Below are positions 1 through 6,174 of a stretch of 14,898 bases of DNA, in pieces. Positions within the stretch are counted from its first letter, which is position 1; the number at the start of each line of letters is the position of its first letter. This DNA comes from an uncultured Oscillospiraceae bacterium. Its GTDB lineage: Bacteria; Bacillota; Clostridia; Oscillospirales; Oscillospiraceae. A program made the translations under genes and the position numbers. Where the stretch lies: the NCBI GenBank assembly GCA_934662925.1, contig CAKUKL010000012.1, positions 1 to 14,898 on the forward strand, written 5' to 3'. The notes beneath the pieces were generated by a model. That model saw only the letters and a program-made list of their open reading frames with translations. It did no database searches and was not told the DNA's origin.

Positions 1-82
1 GGCCTTCGCTCTCATCCTCCTTTGACAGTCTGATGTATAGTGCCACATGATAATCCATGGGGTTGCTTATCTCATTGCACAT
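1..82 (-). CDS. Large serine recombinase (resolvase family), N-terminal fragment
   Basis: Only the first 27 codons are inside the window; the gene continues leftward past the edge. The peptide contains the stretch ALYIRLSKEDE, which matches the N-terminal catalytic strand of large serine recombinases of the TndX/TnpX type. Tyr16-x-Arg18-x-Ser20 places Ser20 as the expected nucleophile, with Arg18 as a conserved active-site arginine. These enzymes excise and integrate mobile elements between short att sites. I chose the ATG at 80-82 because AAGAGG lies 6 bases upstream of it; the in-frame ATG at codon 9 lacks such a site. A small gene sits 30 bp upstream on the same strand, so the two are probably co-transcribed. 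The family call rests on one short motif but that motif is characteristic. Whether the full gene is intact cannot be seen. Confidence 0.8.
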   Translation of the reverse strand, partial: MCNEISNPMDYHVALYIRLSKEDESEG

Positions 83-112
83 ATTTAACCTCTTGAGACA
101 AGCGGCCATTCA

Positions 113-262
113 TCATGGACAGGATACATGATGTTCCGGCCCCAATGCAAATTTTTGAAGTTTACGGCCCAAAAAAGAGGAAAATGACGAGAGCAGAATC
201 TCCTGAACCAGCGGGCCGGTCTCGCGGTAAATACAGCTTATCCTGAGTTTCTGTGCGTTCAT
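113..262 (-). CDS. Small (49 aa) protein upstream of the recombinase
   Basis: A 49-codon ORF beginning at the ATG of 260-262, with a very strong Shine-Dalgarno (GGAGGAGG, about 6 bases before the start). An upstream in-frame extension to 316 is possible but has no ribosome binding site, so the short form is preferred. The protein starts MNAQKLRISCIYRE and has a central hydrophobic/serine-rich segment (EILLSSFSSFLGRKL), no signal peptide and no clear membrane span. Small proteins of about this size often precede serine recombinases in clostridial conjugative and mobilisable elements, so an element-associated role, possibly assisting or regulating recombination, is an inference from position. 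I do not recognise a named family. It ends 30 bp before the recombinase start. Confidence 0.6.
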   Translation of the reverse strand: MNAQKLRISCIYRETGPLVQEILLSSFSSFLGRKLQKFALGPEHHVSCP

Positions 263-404
263 GGCACACCTCCTCCTTTCAGGGTATGAACCGACGGGCT
301 GAAAAAGCACAGCCATGGCACAAAAGCAGTCCGGCTATGCTTTTGGCCTCGCATTGCTCACGGAATTAAATGCTAATTTTCCGAAAAAATATTCCAAAGA
401 TCGT
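263..404. other. Gene-poor stretch, probable mobile-element end and recombinase promoter region
   Basis: No convincing gene is present. The stretch lies between the terminator of the CotH operon and the recombinase-side small gene, all reading leftward, so it should contain the promoter for the recombinase pair and possibly the attachment-site junction. An inverted pair AAAAGCA/TGCTTTT (about 322-344) could form a weak hairpin. CGGAA/TTCCG flanks an AT-rich core around 360-382. No clear -35/-10 pair stood out, and the att core cannot be located without the other element end. Confidence 0.35.
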
Positions 405-447
405 AAAAATACAAAAACAGGCAGGGCGGAATTTTCCGTCCTGCCTG
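405..447 (-). terminator. Rho-independent terminator of the VTC-DUF4956-CotH operon
   Basis: Two 12-base arms at 418-429 and 436-447 form a GC-rich stem (one non-canonical pair) around a 6-base loop. On the minus strand the stem is followed at once by TTTTTGTATTTTT. It lies about 165 bp downstream of the CotH stop in the correct orientation and separates that operon from the recombinase genes. Confidence 0.85.
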
Positions 448-543
448 CGCAAAGATATATTGCTTCCATTTTAGTTCAATCCTTATTTTTTATACAACAA
501 TTCCCCGTATTATACAAGCATAGTACTGATAGACCGCTCTCCA

Positions 544-594
544 GCGGAGTATTACAATCTAAATATTTTCTCTCCTACCACGCAGATACTCCGC
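544..594. repeat. 9-bp perfect inverted repeat downstream of CotH gene
   Basis: GCGGAGTAT at 544-552 is exactly inverted as ATACTCCGC at 586-594, with a 33-base AT-rich spacer. It lies in the 3' untranslated stretch between the CotH stop and the operon terminator. No T-tract adjoins it, so it is not itself a terminator. It could be an mRNA 3' structure or a protein or recombinase binding site; its function is unknown. Confidence 0.5.
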
Positions 595-612
595 GCAGCT
601 TACCATACTCAA

Positions 613-2628
613 TCACTGTTTTCTTGGCCTTCTGCGGTACAGGACCGCAAAAAGCATCGCTGCGGCGAAAACCAGCAGAGATACCCCATACAGGATCAGA
701 TTCTCTGCGGATGCTGCCGGGGATGCACCTCCAGAACTGCTAGGGAAATTTCCCATAGATGGCCCTCCGCCGGAATTGCCGTCCCTGTTATTCGTTCTGT
801 TCGCGTTTGCCTGCTTCGTGCTATCAGATGAGTCCTGACTTTCTTCTCCAGATTGAGAGGAATCGGATCCGCTTGGCGGTTCGCCACTGAACTGAGATGC
901 GTCAAATCCATCCGGTATTTCACCGCCGAACTGGGACGGGTCGAAATCAGCGGACGGTGTATTTTCAGACCCGGCGGACATATCCGTTTCGGAAGTATCC
1001 TGTGCCGCGTCCAGCGCATCTGAGACGTTTCCAGAGGCTGTCGGCGCGTTGAAACCAAACCCACCGCCACCGCCGGTATTCATGCTGCCCATGACGCTGA
1101 GATCCAGCGCGGAGGCATCCACCAGCGCGTCGCTGCCGCGCTGTGCGCTTTCTGTGGAGGGGATCGTCCCGTCAAGCTGGCCCTGAATAGACTCGCCCCG
1201 CAGCTTCACCACCTGATAGAGGGTATCGGCCGCCGTCAGATATTCGTCGTAGGAATAGAAGGCGGTGGGGTCTGTCTCCACAAGTGCGTCGATCTGGCTT
1301 CGGACCCGCTCATAGAAAGCGTCAAATCCGCCGCCATTGATATACTCGCTCACCAACTGCCGCAGATAGGCGTAATACTGGCTGTGGCAGGCTTCATCCT
1401 CCATCAGTGTGTCGAAGAAGGTTGTTCCGGAAAACGCATTGTAGATGGCACTGTTTACCACGCCGGTGGCGTCATTGCCGCCGCCCATGCCGCCAAACGC
1501 GAGATTATAATCCCACGGGATGAGATTCAGCTTTCCACCGGATTCATAGAGGTAATAGTTGTGGGCCATGGAGCCGGACAGGCTGTCCTCATTGACGGAG
1601 AATACATGGACTGCCATATAACGGAGCAGATTGTCGACATCCATATAGGTTTCGAGATCAGTACCCTCGGAGATATTTTTGAGCGCGGTGACCACGCGCT
1701 TGTGGTCAGCCTTCGTAGTTGTTGTGATCTCGCCGTCCCAGATGGTTTCATAGCTATCCAGTTCATCATCCGTATAGTTCAGATCCGCGCCGCCGCTGCT
1801 CATGGAGAGGCCGCCGTTGGCGTCTGCCGGGCTGGGTGCAGTCTCATCCGCCCTTTGCGGCGGAGAAAAGTCCTGCTGCGAGTCATCTGCGGCGTCTGCG
1901 CTGTCATCCGCGGTTTGGCGGTCGGGAAGATCAGGCGGCTGCATATCGCCGGTCATGCCGAGGGGACTGTCGCCGCCGGGTGCGCCGCCCATATCCATGC
2001 TTTCCGGTTTGTAGAGTTCCCCGCTCTGCGCACCGTAATTGCGGAGCATAAAGCTGTCCTCCACCGCTTCCAGCGCGAGATAAACACCCCAATATTCTCC
2101 GTTGACGGAGATCTTGGCGTAATTGTAGAGGGATGCGTCTGCGCCGAGGTACTGGTACATGTCGTAGATCAGCGCCTCTTTCATATTGGTGGCGTCAGCG
2201 TAGTTGTTGTTCAGGATCAGCTTATCCAGACCGAAGCAGGTCTGTCCGTCCACATAGTGGTCAAATTCCAGCTTGAAGCTGTAGCGGTCTGTGGTGGGGT
2301 CGTTGGCAATGGAGGTCAGGCTGGTGTTGCCCTTAGGGCGAATGGCGACACGGTAAAAGGTCGTGCCGTTGACCTCTACATCGCACTGGTAATAATCCTC
2401 CGCCGTGGCGTTTTCCAGCATATCCTCCCAGTCGGCCTCATCCATCAGAATATTGACCGTCATGATGCTGCCGGTATCAAAGAGTTCCGTTTCATACTCC
2501 ATGGAAATGCCCGTATCTCCCACCGCCGCGGCGATTTCACCGGAAAACGCGACTGCGCAAAGGCATAGACAGACAGCGACCGCCATGACCACAGCGATGA
2601 TTTTCGTGATGTGTTTATGTGCAATCAT
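613..2628 (-). CDS. CotH-family protein kinase, exported and membrane anchored
   Basis: 671 aa. CotH-family proteins are secretory-kinase-fold enzymes that phosphorylate proteins (spore-coat substrates in Bacillus subtilis). Visible kinase-domain elements are the RPKG motif (97-100), Lys119 in YSFKLEF, the NNNY block near 140-143, Glu187 in the ALEAVED segment, Asp348 in VNEDS, HNYYLYE (356-362) and IPWDYNLAFG (370-379), where Trp372-Asp373 matches the conserved metal-binding WD. Residues 8-29 are a signal peptide or signal anchor. Residues 643-664 are a hydrophobic span followed by RRRPRK, so the protein should be tethered with the kinase outside the cell. About 80 residues of acidic, Pro/Gly-rich sequence (206-289) interrupt the domain. 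Residues 515-640 are a low-complexity Gly/Ser/Asp stalk with imperfect repeats of the type D-x-SQF-x-GE. The start has GGAGGA 7 bases upstream, overlapping the DUF4956 stop, which implies an operon. The family is clear; the substrate is unknown. Confidence 0.9.
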   Translation of the reverse strand: MIAHKHITKIIAVVMAVAVCLCLCAVAFSGEIAAAVGDTGISMEYETELFDTGSIMTVNILMDEADWEDMLENATAEDYYQCDVEVNGTTFYRVAIRPKGNTSLTSIANDPTTDRYSFKLEFDHYVDGQTCFGLDKLILNNNYADATNMKEALIYDMYQYLGADASLYNYAKISVNGEYWGVYLALEAVEDSFMLRNYGAQSGELYKPESMDMGGAPGGDSPLGMTGDMQPPDLPDRQTADDSADAADDSQQDFSPPQRADETAPSPADANGGLSMSSGGADLNYTDDELDSYETIWDGEITTTTKADHKRVVTALKNISEGTDLETYMDVDNLLRYMAVHVFSVNEDSLSGSMAHNYYLYESGGKLNLIPWDYNLAFGGMGGGNDATGVVNSAIYNAFSGTTFFDTLMEDEACHSQYYAYLRQLVSEYINGGGFDAFYERVRSQIDALVETDPTAFYSYDEYLTAADTLYQVVKLRGESIQGQLDGTIPSTESAQRGSDALVDASALDLSVMGSMNTGGGGGFGFNAPTASGNVSDALDAAQDTSETDMSAGSENTPSADFDPSQFGGEIPDGFDASQFSGEPPSGSDSSQSGEESQDSSDSTKQANANRTNNRDGNSGGGPSMGNFPSSSGGASPAASAENLILYGVSLLVFAAAMLFAVLYRRRPRKQ

Positions 2629-2640
2629 GCGCGTCCTCCG

Positions 2641-3312
2641 TTACGACAGGTATTCGCCGTTGTAGCTGACAAGTGTCGCGTTCTCCACGCCGGGAAGCTG
2701 CGCGATCGAATTCACAAAAGCGGTGGACGCATCCTTGGTGCGCAGCTCCGCGGTCAGCTCGATCCCCGCGGCGGTGATAGTCTTGGACTTCACGATGTAG
2801 TGCCCGGTATCTTTGCTGAGAATGTCCAGCGCGGCGTTTTCCGCTTTCTCGTCTGCGCAACTCATCACAAGGATATAGGGATTATTATGTATTTTGCGGT
2901 TGGCAAACAGCAGCAGGATCACGCCGATGATGGCGGAGCCGATGACGGCCAGCGGGATCATCCCCGCGCCGATGACAATGCCCACCGCCAGCGACCAGAA
3001 CAGGAACACGATCTCCACCGGCTCCTTGATGGCCGTACGGAACCGAACGATGGAGAGGGCGCCCACCATGCCGAGAGACAGGACCACATTGGACGTGACG
3101 GCCATGATGACCAGCGTGGTGACAAGGGACAGGCCCACCAGCGTCAGCGCAAAGCCGCTGGAATATAGTACTCCGGTCAGCGTTTTCTTGTAGATGATAA
3201 AAATAAACAGGCCGATCACCAGCGCGACAGCCAGACCGATGACGGTATCAAGGATGGAAAACTCGGAAACGTTCTCCAAAAAACTGGATTTGAAAATGTC
3301 ATTGAAACTCAT
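2641..3312 (-). CDS. DUF4956 family membrane protein
   Basis: 223 aa. About four transmembrane helices (roughly 21-41, 51-71, 101-116, 118-137) precede a soluble C-terminal domain (about 143-223) with an alternating alpha/beta pattern resembling a small ferredoxin-like fold. The segment SLGMVGALSIVRFRTAIKEP (79-98) is the recognisable family signature, with charged Arg residues and a conserved Lys-Glu-Pro next to the membrane. Proteins of this family recur beside VTC-domain polyphosphate polymerases and CotH kinases, as here. Their activity is not established; a role as channel, partner or scaffold for the polymerase is inference. AAGGAG lies about 9 bases before the ATG. Spacing is 29 bp from the upstream VTC gene and 12 bp to the downstream CotH gene. 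Confidence 0.85.
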   Translation of the reverse strand: MSFNDIFKSSFLENVSEFSILDTVIGLAVALVIGLFIFIIYKKTLTGVLYSSGFALTLVGLSLVTTLVIMAVTSNVVLSLGMVGALSIVRFRTAIKEPVEIVFLFWSLAVGIVIGAGMIPLAVIGSAIIGVILLLFANRKIHNNPYILVMSCADEKAENAALDILSKDTGHYIVKSKTITAAGIELTAELRTKDASTAFVNSIAQLPGVENATLVSYNGEYLS

Positions 3313-3341
3313 ATGTATCTCTCCTTACTGTTGGTCAACGA

Positions 3342-4034
3342 TCAGCCGAACCGGCGGCAGGAACCGTATTTCGAGAACGCCTGCTGACGAAGTTCTCCCG
3401 ATTGCAGCAGACTGCGGATGATCTCCGGCAGAAAGGCGTCAAATTTCACCTCTAAAATGATGTCACCGGGGGCGTCTGTGGCGCTGATGTCAGAGATCGC
3501 GCCGTCCAAAAAATCCCGTTGAAACAGGCTCGTCCGGATATGGGAATCGAAGGTCACACGGACATTTCCGGCATCGTAGATGTACGGCTCCCGCACATAG
3601 GACACCAGCACGCGGGGGCGAAGCTGCTGCGTTTTCATTTTGCAGTACAGCTCCCGGACGAGCGGCTCCGGATGCTCCAGCATCCACGGTCCCGGCGCCC
3701 GAAGGATTTTCCGATACTCCTCGACGGTCAGTGGGGCGTCGAGCTTCATACAGAGGTCATTGTGCTTGATCTTCTTTTCCAGCGTCATAAAGGAAAAGTC
3801 ATCGTTGTAATAGCGAATGCGGAATTTTTCACGTTTCTGCACGCCGTCTATCTTTTCCCGCAGCGCCTTGTCCCTGTAGTTATCAAAGTAGACGCTTCGT
3901 ATCGTATAACGTCCGTCCGCTCCCGTATGCGGATCGCACTTCATGACGGCCCTGAGCTGCTGCCGAAGTGCATGGTGGTCGGCAGGGCTGATCTGATATT
4001 TCAGCTCATGCCGGTAACTGCCGGTAAGCTCCAT
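3342..4034 (-). CDS. VTC-domain polyphosphate polymerase
   Basis: 230 aa, matching the VTC catalytic domain alone. The VTC4 fold is a beta-tunnel that polymerises inorganic polyphosphate from nucleotide triphosphate. Conserved tunnel elements are in order: RHELKY (8-13), IRSVYFDN (45-52), KREKFRIRYY with Arg72 and Arg74 (67-76), LEKKIK (85-90), RVLVSYVREPY (141-151), VTFD (160-163), ILEVKF with Glu195 and Lys197 (193-198) and SKY (221-223). These correspond to the basic tunnel lining and metal-binding Glu known from yeast Vtc4. There is no SPX domain and no membrane segment, so the enzyme is probably cytoplasmic and recruited by the neighbouring DUF4956 protein. The ATG at 4032-4034 is preferred over the one at 4038-4040, because AAAGGAG is only 1 base before the latter but 7 before the former. 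First gene of the operon. Confidence 0.88.
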   Translation of the reverse strand: MELTGSYRHELKYQISPADHHALRQQLRAVMKCDPHTGADGRYTIRSVYFDNYRDKALREKIDGVQKREKFRIRYYNDDFSFMTLEKKIKHNDLCMKLDAPLTVEEYRKILRAPGPWMLEHPEPLVRELYCKMKTQQLRPRVLVSYVREPYIYDAGNVRVTFDSHIRTSLFQRDFLDGAISDISATDAPGDIILEVKFDAFLPEIIRSLLQSGELRQQAFSKYGSCRRFG

Positions 4035-4076
4035 GGTCATGCTCCTTTCCGTGTTTCGCTTCAGTGTACGGACGCT

Positions 4077-4108
4077 ATTCTACAAAGGCATCCTAAATCT
4101 TACTTAAA
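4077..4108 (-). promoter_or_regulatory. Promoter with three 11-bp-spaced direct repeats (OmpR-family-type site)
   Basis: On the minus strand TTTAAG, TTTAGG and TTTGTA (4103-4108, 4092-4097, 4081-4086) follow each other with 5-base gaps, an 11-bp period. A -10-like TAGAAT (4077-4082) overlaps the last repeat and lies 9 bases past TTTAGG. There is no good -35 hexamer, as expected of an activated promoter. TTTAAG-N5-TTTAGG resembles CiaR-type sites and the layout resembles PhoP boxes. Which regulator binds is inference. It is about 43 bases upstream of the VTC start. Confidence 0.45.
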
Positions 4109-4182
4109 GGCACACGAAAAACAGACACGCCGGGCTGACCGGAAGCTGCGGGTATAAGCAGACAATCCCTCTTCCGGCACAT

Positions 4183-4221
4183 AAAAGCATCCCGCCGCGG
4201 AGAAATTCCGCGACGGGATGC
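4183..4221 (-). terminator. Intrinsic terminator of the 38-aa ORF/membrane-protein/methyltransferase-remnant operon
   Basis: A near-perfect 15-bp stem spans 4187-4221 (GCATCCCG and CGGGATGC outer arms, CGCGGA and TCCGCG inner arms, one mismatch). On the minus strand it is followed by TTTTATG. On the plus strand it is followed by CTTTTGCTT, so weak bidirectional use is possible. It lies 28 bp beyond the pseudogene stop and upstream of the VTC promoter, so it insulates the two leftward operons. Confidence 0.8.
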
Positions 4222-4249
4222 CTTTTGCTTATCCAGATTTTCTCGAATC

Positions 4250-4613
4250 TTATTTTCTGCCCACCAGCATACCGGAATTGCCCTGCATCATCATGGCCGC
4301 CCGGCGCTCGAAGCCGCAGCCCACCTCCAGCAGGTCTCCGTGCCCATCGAAGTCAAGGCTGCTGACGATGGTCTGATTGCCGCCCTTGCCGAAAGCATAT
4401 TGGCAGCGGATCCATGCCATCCAGGCCAGCAGCGCCAACACGCCGGCAACCACTATGGCCAACACGATGCCCAGATCTTGAACGCGGCAAACGACAGCAC
4501 GGCCAGCACCAGAGCCGCCAGCGCAATTCCGCCGAAGACATAGAACACCGGGTTAGACATCCAGCTGCCGCAGTCCTCGCCATGAGTGCCTACCCGGAAA
4601 TGTTGTTTTTCAT
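4250..4613 (-). pseudogene. Decayed membrane-anchored class I SAM methyltransferase
   Basis: Three frames together encode one recognisable protein. The ATG (4611-4613) directly follows the TAA of the upstream gene, but its frame stops after 7 codons. One additional base in the A-run at 4606-4610 would open a frame reading through GEDCGSWMSNPVFYVFGG and a first membrane helix. A second single-base shift near 4475-4480 moves the frame to LGIVLAIVVAGVLALLAW (second helix), then AFGKGG, and LDFDGHGDLLEVGCG, which is methyltransferase motif I (SAM-binding GxG loop). After EVGCG the sequence passes straight to a short tail ending MLVGRK. Nearly all of the Rossmann fold is therefore missing, consistent with an internal deletion. 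Intact relatives are typically over 200 residues. Two frameshifts plus the deletion make function very unlikely; sequencing error could explain the shifts but not the missing core. Confidence 0.75.
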
Positions 4614-5333
4614 TTAAGCGACTTTTTTCTTCTTAAAAATGTACTTTTTCTCGAAAATCGCGGCCGCAATACACCAGATCACGATGGCGGTATTCGTGCT
4701 GCTCTGGCTCATGACGGACATCCAAGTAGCAACAGGCACCCGCATGGCTTGGGCAACATCCGGAATGACGGCCAGCAGGATGTTCCACGTGACCGGATGA
4801 AACACCAGCATCCACCGGGGATAACGGGTTTTGCTCACAAGCAGCATCACGAAGTGGAGCCCGATCATCAGCACCATCGGAAAATACATCGGGAGAATTG
4901 CGATGAGCATATCGTCCTGATAGGCCGTGACTGCCGCAATGGCGGCTTCCGCTCCGATGCGCGGGCCCAGATAGGTGGTGAACCACGCCAGCGTCGCCGA
5001 CCAGAGATGGATCGCCAGCGCCACCGCGACGGTGAAAATTCCGCACAGGTACTGGACCATTTTTGTTTTCCGGTACTTTTCGTCGATGTCCGCGTTCAGC
5101 GCTTTTACCAGAAAGCAATAGAGGAAGCTCCCGACCGCGCCCATGCCGACGATGAGCACAGGCCGCCACAACCCATAGGAACCGGACAGGTAGTAGGCCC
5201 GGTTGAACATCCCCGTGTCCGTCCCCTGAAGGGGGATGCACCCCAGCAGCCAGTCTCCGGCGGCCATCAGGACCCCGCCCACCGCAGCGAGAACACACCA
5301 CCGGACAAACTTTTTTCTTTCCTCTGCCTTCAT
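4614..5333 (-). CDS. Polytopic membrane protein (possibly DUF6796 family)
   Basis: 239 aa with about six hydrophobic spans (near 11-30, 57-77, 96-118, 142-167, 172-191 and 213-228) and a basic C-terminus (KKYIFKKKK). An N-terminal segment with GDWLLG follows the first helix, and a soluble loop with ADIDEKYRKTK separates helices 2 and 3. It resembles uncharacterised Firmicutes membrane proteins that I associate, with modest confidence, with DUF6796; no reaction is known. The ATG at 5331-5333 is preferred because GGGAGG ends 7 bases before it. An in-frame ATG at 5346-5348 would place that Shine-Dalgarno inside the coding region. Its stop abuts the start of the methyltransferase remnant (TAAATG), so the pair was once translationally coupled. 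Confidence 0.75.
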   Translation of the reverse strand: MKAEERKKFVRWCVLAAVGGVLMAAGDWLLGCIPLQGTDTGMFNRAYYLSGSYGLWRPVLIVGMGAVGSFLYCFLVKALNADIDEKYRKTKMVQYLCGIFTVAVALAIHLWSATLAWFTTYLGPRIGAEAAIAAVTAYQDDMLIAILPMYFPMVLMIGLHFVMLLVSKTRYPRWMLVFHPVTWNILLAVIPDVAQAMRVPVATWMSVMSQSSTNTAIVIWCIAAAIFEKKYIFKKKKVA

Positions 5334-5354
5334 TTTTTCGCCTCCCATTGCGGG

Positions 5355-5471
5355 TCATAAAGTTACTTTTGCGGTATAGCGGACGCCCTGTCTTCCCTCC
5401 CGCTGGAGCTGTTTGATATGGCCTTCCGTGGCTTTTCTTTTTTCATGCAGGGCATCTTTTATCGCACTCAT
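5355..5471 (-). CDS. Possible small protein of 38 aa
   Basis: A 38-codon ORF starting MSAIKDALHEKRKATEG and ending TAKVTL. It is highly charged, with a predicted helical N-terminal half and no membrane span. It stops 21 bp before the next gene, and the Shine-Dalgarno of that gene lies in the gap, as in a compact operon. It also follows a plausible leftward promoter. The weak point is its own ribosome binding site, only GGA about 4 bases before ATG. I recognise no family; it may be a small regulatory or leader protein, or an accidental ORF. Confidence 0.4.
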   Translation of the reverse strand: MSAIKDALHEKRKATEGHIKQLQREGRQGVRYTAKVTL

Positions 5472-5511
5472 TTTTCCACACATCCCGTATGATCCGCATT
5501 TCGCGGGCGCA

Positions 5512-5567
5512 GTTAGATATGACTAACCTTTTGCTTTCATAGCAGCCAAAAAATCGCGTCCTGTCAA
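5512..5567 (-). promoter_or_regulatory. Leftward promoter with inverted repeat in the leader
   Basis: TTGACA (5562-5567, consensus -35) is followed after 17 bases by TGCTAT (5539-5544), a weak -10. Just past the expected start, GTTAG-N6-CTAAC forms a perfect inverted repeat at 5512-5527, well placed for a repressor to block initiation or elongation. It would drive the 38-aa ORF and the membrane-protein gene. The -10 mismatch keeps confidence moderate. Confidence 0.45.
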
Positions 5568-5644
5568 GATGCCGCTGTCCCGCCCTGCCGGCCGGCGCTG
5601 AGGTTGGATTTCCCGCCGCTCCGCTCCAAATTTCTTGACTTTTC

Positions 5645-5676
5645 GCCCGACAATTTGTAATCTTACATCGTATAAT
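5645..5676 (+). promoter_or_regulatory. Promoter of the ECF sigma operon, candidate ECF autoregulated promoter
   Basis: GCCCGACA (5645-5652) and TCGTAT (5668-5673) bracket 15 bases, giving a GACA-N16-CGTA arrangement like ECF promoters such as the sigma-W class (CGTA at -10). The same two blocks with the same spacing occur upstream of the lipoprotein-MBOAT operon at 8431-8459. TATAAT at 5671-5676 is also a perfect vegetative -10, with CCGACA 18 bases upstream, so sigma-A use is an alternative. A palindrome TGTAATCTTACA (5656-5667) fills the spacer. A start near 5683 would leave a leader of under 20 bases before ATG 5701. Confidence 0.55.
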
Positions 5677-5700
5677 TCTATAGGAAGAGGAGGCGAAGCC

Positions 5701-6174
5701 ATGCAGGGAGATTTTGAGGCGTTCTATCTGCGGCACTTCAAGGCCATCTACCGGGTCTGCTACGCCTTTATGAAAAACGCACAGGACGCCGAGGACTGCA
5801 CGGAGGACGCCTTTGTCCGGGCCATGACCAGCGACGTTGCCTTTGAAAACGAGCGGCACGAGCGCTCGTGGCTGACCACGACCGCCATGAACATCTGCAA
5901 GGACAGACTCAAGCACTGGTGGCGGCAGAAGGTGACGCCCATTGACGAGGAAACGGAGCGGGCCGCCCCGGCGCCGGATGAAAAAAGCGAGGTCATAGAC
6001 GCAGTGATGGCTCTGCCGGTGAAATACAAGGAGGTCGTCTGGCTGCACTACTATGAGGGCTACCAGACCGACGAGATCGCAGCCATGCTGAACAGGCCGC
6101 CGTCCACGGTGCGGAACCAGCTGCGGGACGCCCGCGCGAAATTAAAGCTGACGCTTGGAGGTGAGGACGCATGA
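5701..6174 (+). CDS. ECF-type RNA polymerase sigma factor
   Basis: 157 aa, usual length for an ECF sigma. Region 2 covers about residues 4-45 (FEAFYLRHFKAIYRVCYAF, then DAEDCTEDAFVRA), including the DAED-x-x-x-(D/E)-x-F core-binding and -10 recognition block. Region 4 covers about 98-152 (ALPVKYKEVVWLHYYEGY, then TDEIAAMLNRPPSTVRNQL), a helix-turn-helix for the -35 element. A linker without other domains joins them. It would direct core polymerase to envelope-stress promoters once freed from the membrane anti-sigma encoded next. ATG 5701 is chosen because GAGGAGG ends 7 bases upstream; the open frame extends further 5' only through the promoter. The last codons overlap the next gene (ATGA). 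Confidence 0.95.
   Translation: MQGDFEAFYLRHFKAIYRVCYAFMKNAQDAEDCTEDAFVRAMTSDVAFENERHERSWLTTTAMNICKDRLKHWWRQKVTPIDEETERAAPAPDEKSEVIDAVMALPVKYKEVVWLHYYEGYQTDEIAAMLNRPPSTVRNQLRDARAKLKLTLGGEDA

Noticed and set aside
315..743. 142-codon plus-strand ORF over the left intergenic region
   Set aside because: It runs through the operon terminator hairpin and into the CotH 3' end in antisense, with no good ribosome binding site or domain.
1384..2568. 394-codon plus-strand open frame over the CotH gene
   Set aside because: It mirrors the coding strand of a confirmed CotH gene and lacks a start signal and any family resemblance.
4611..4613. Treating the two minus-strand frames in 4250-4583 as separate small genes
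   Set aside because: Their translations join into a single methyltransferase-like sequence across frames; neither has its own ribosome binding site.
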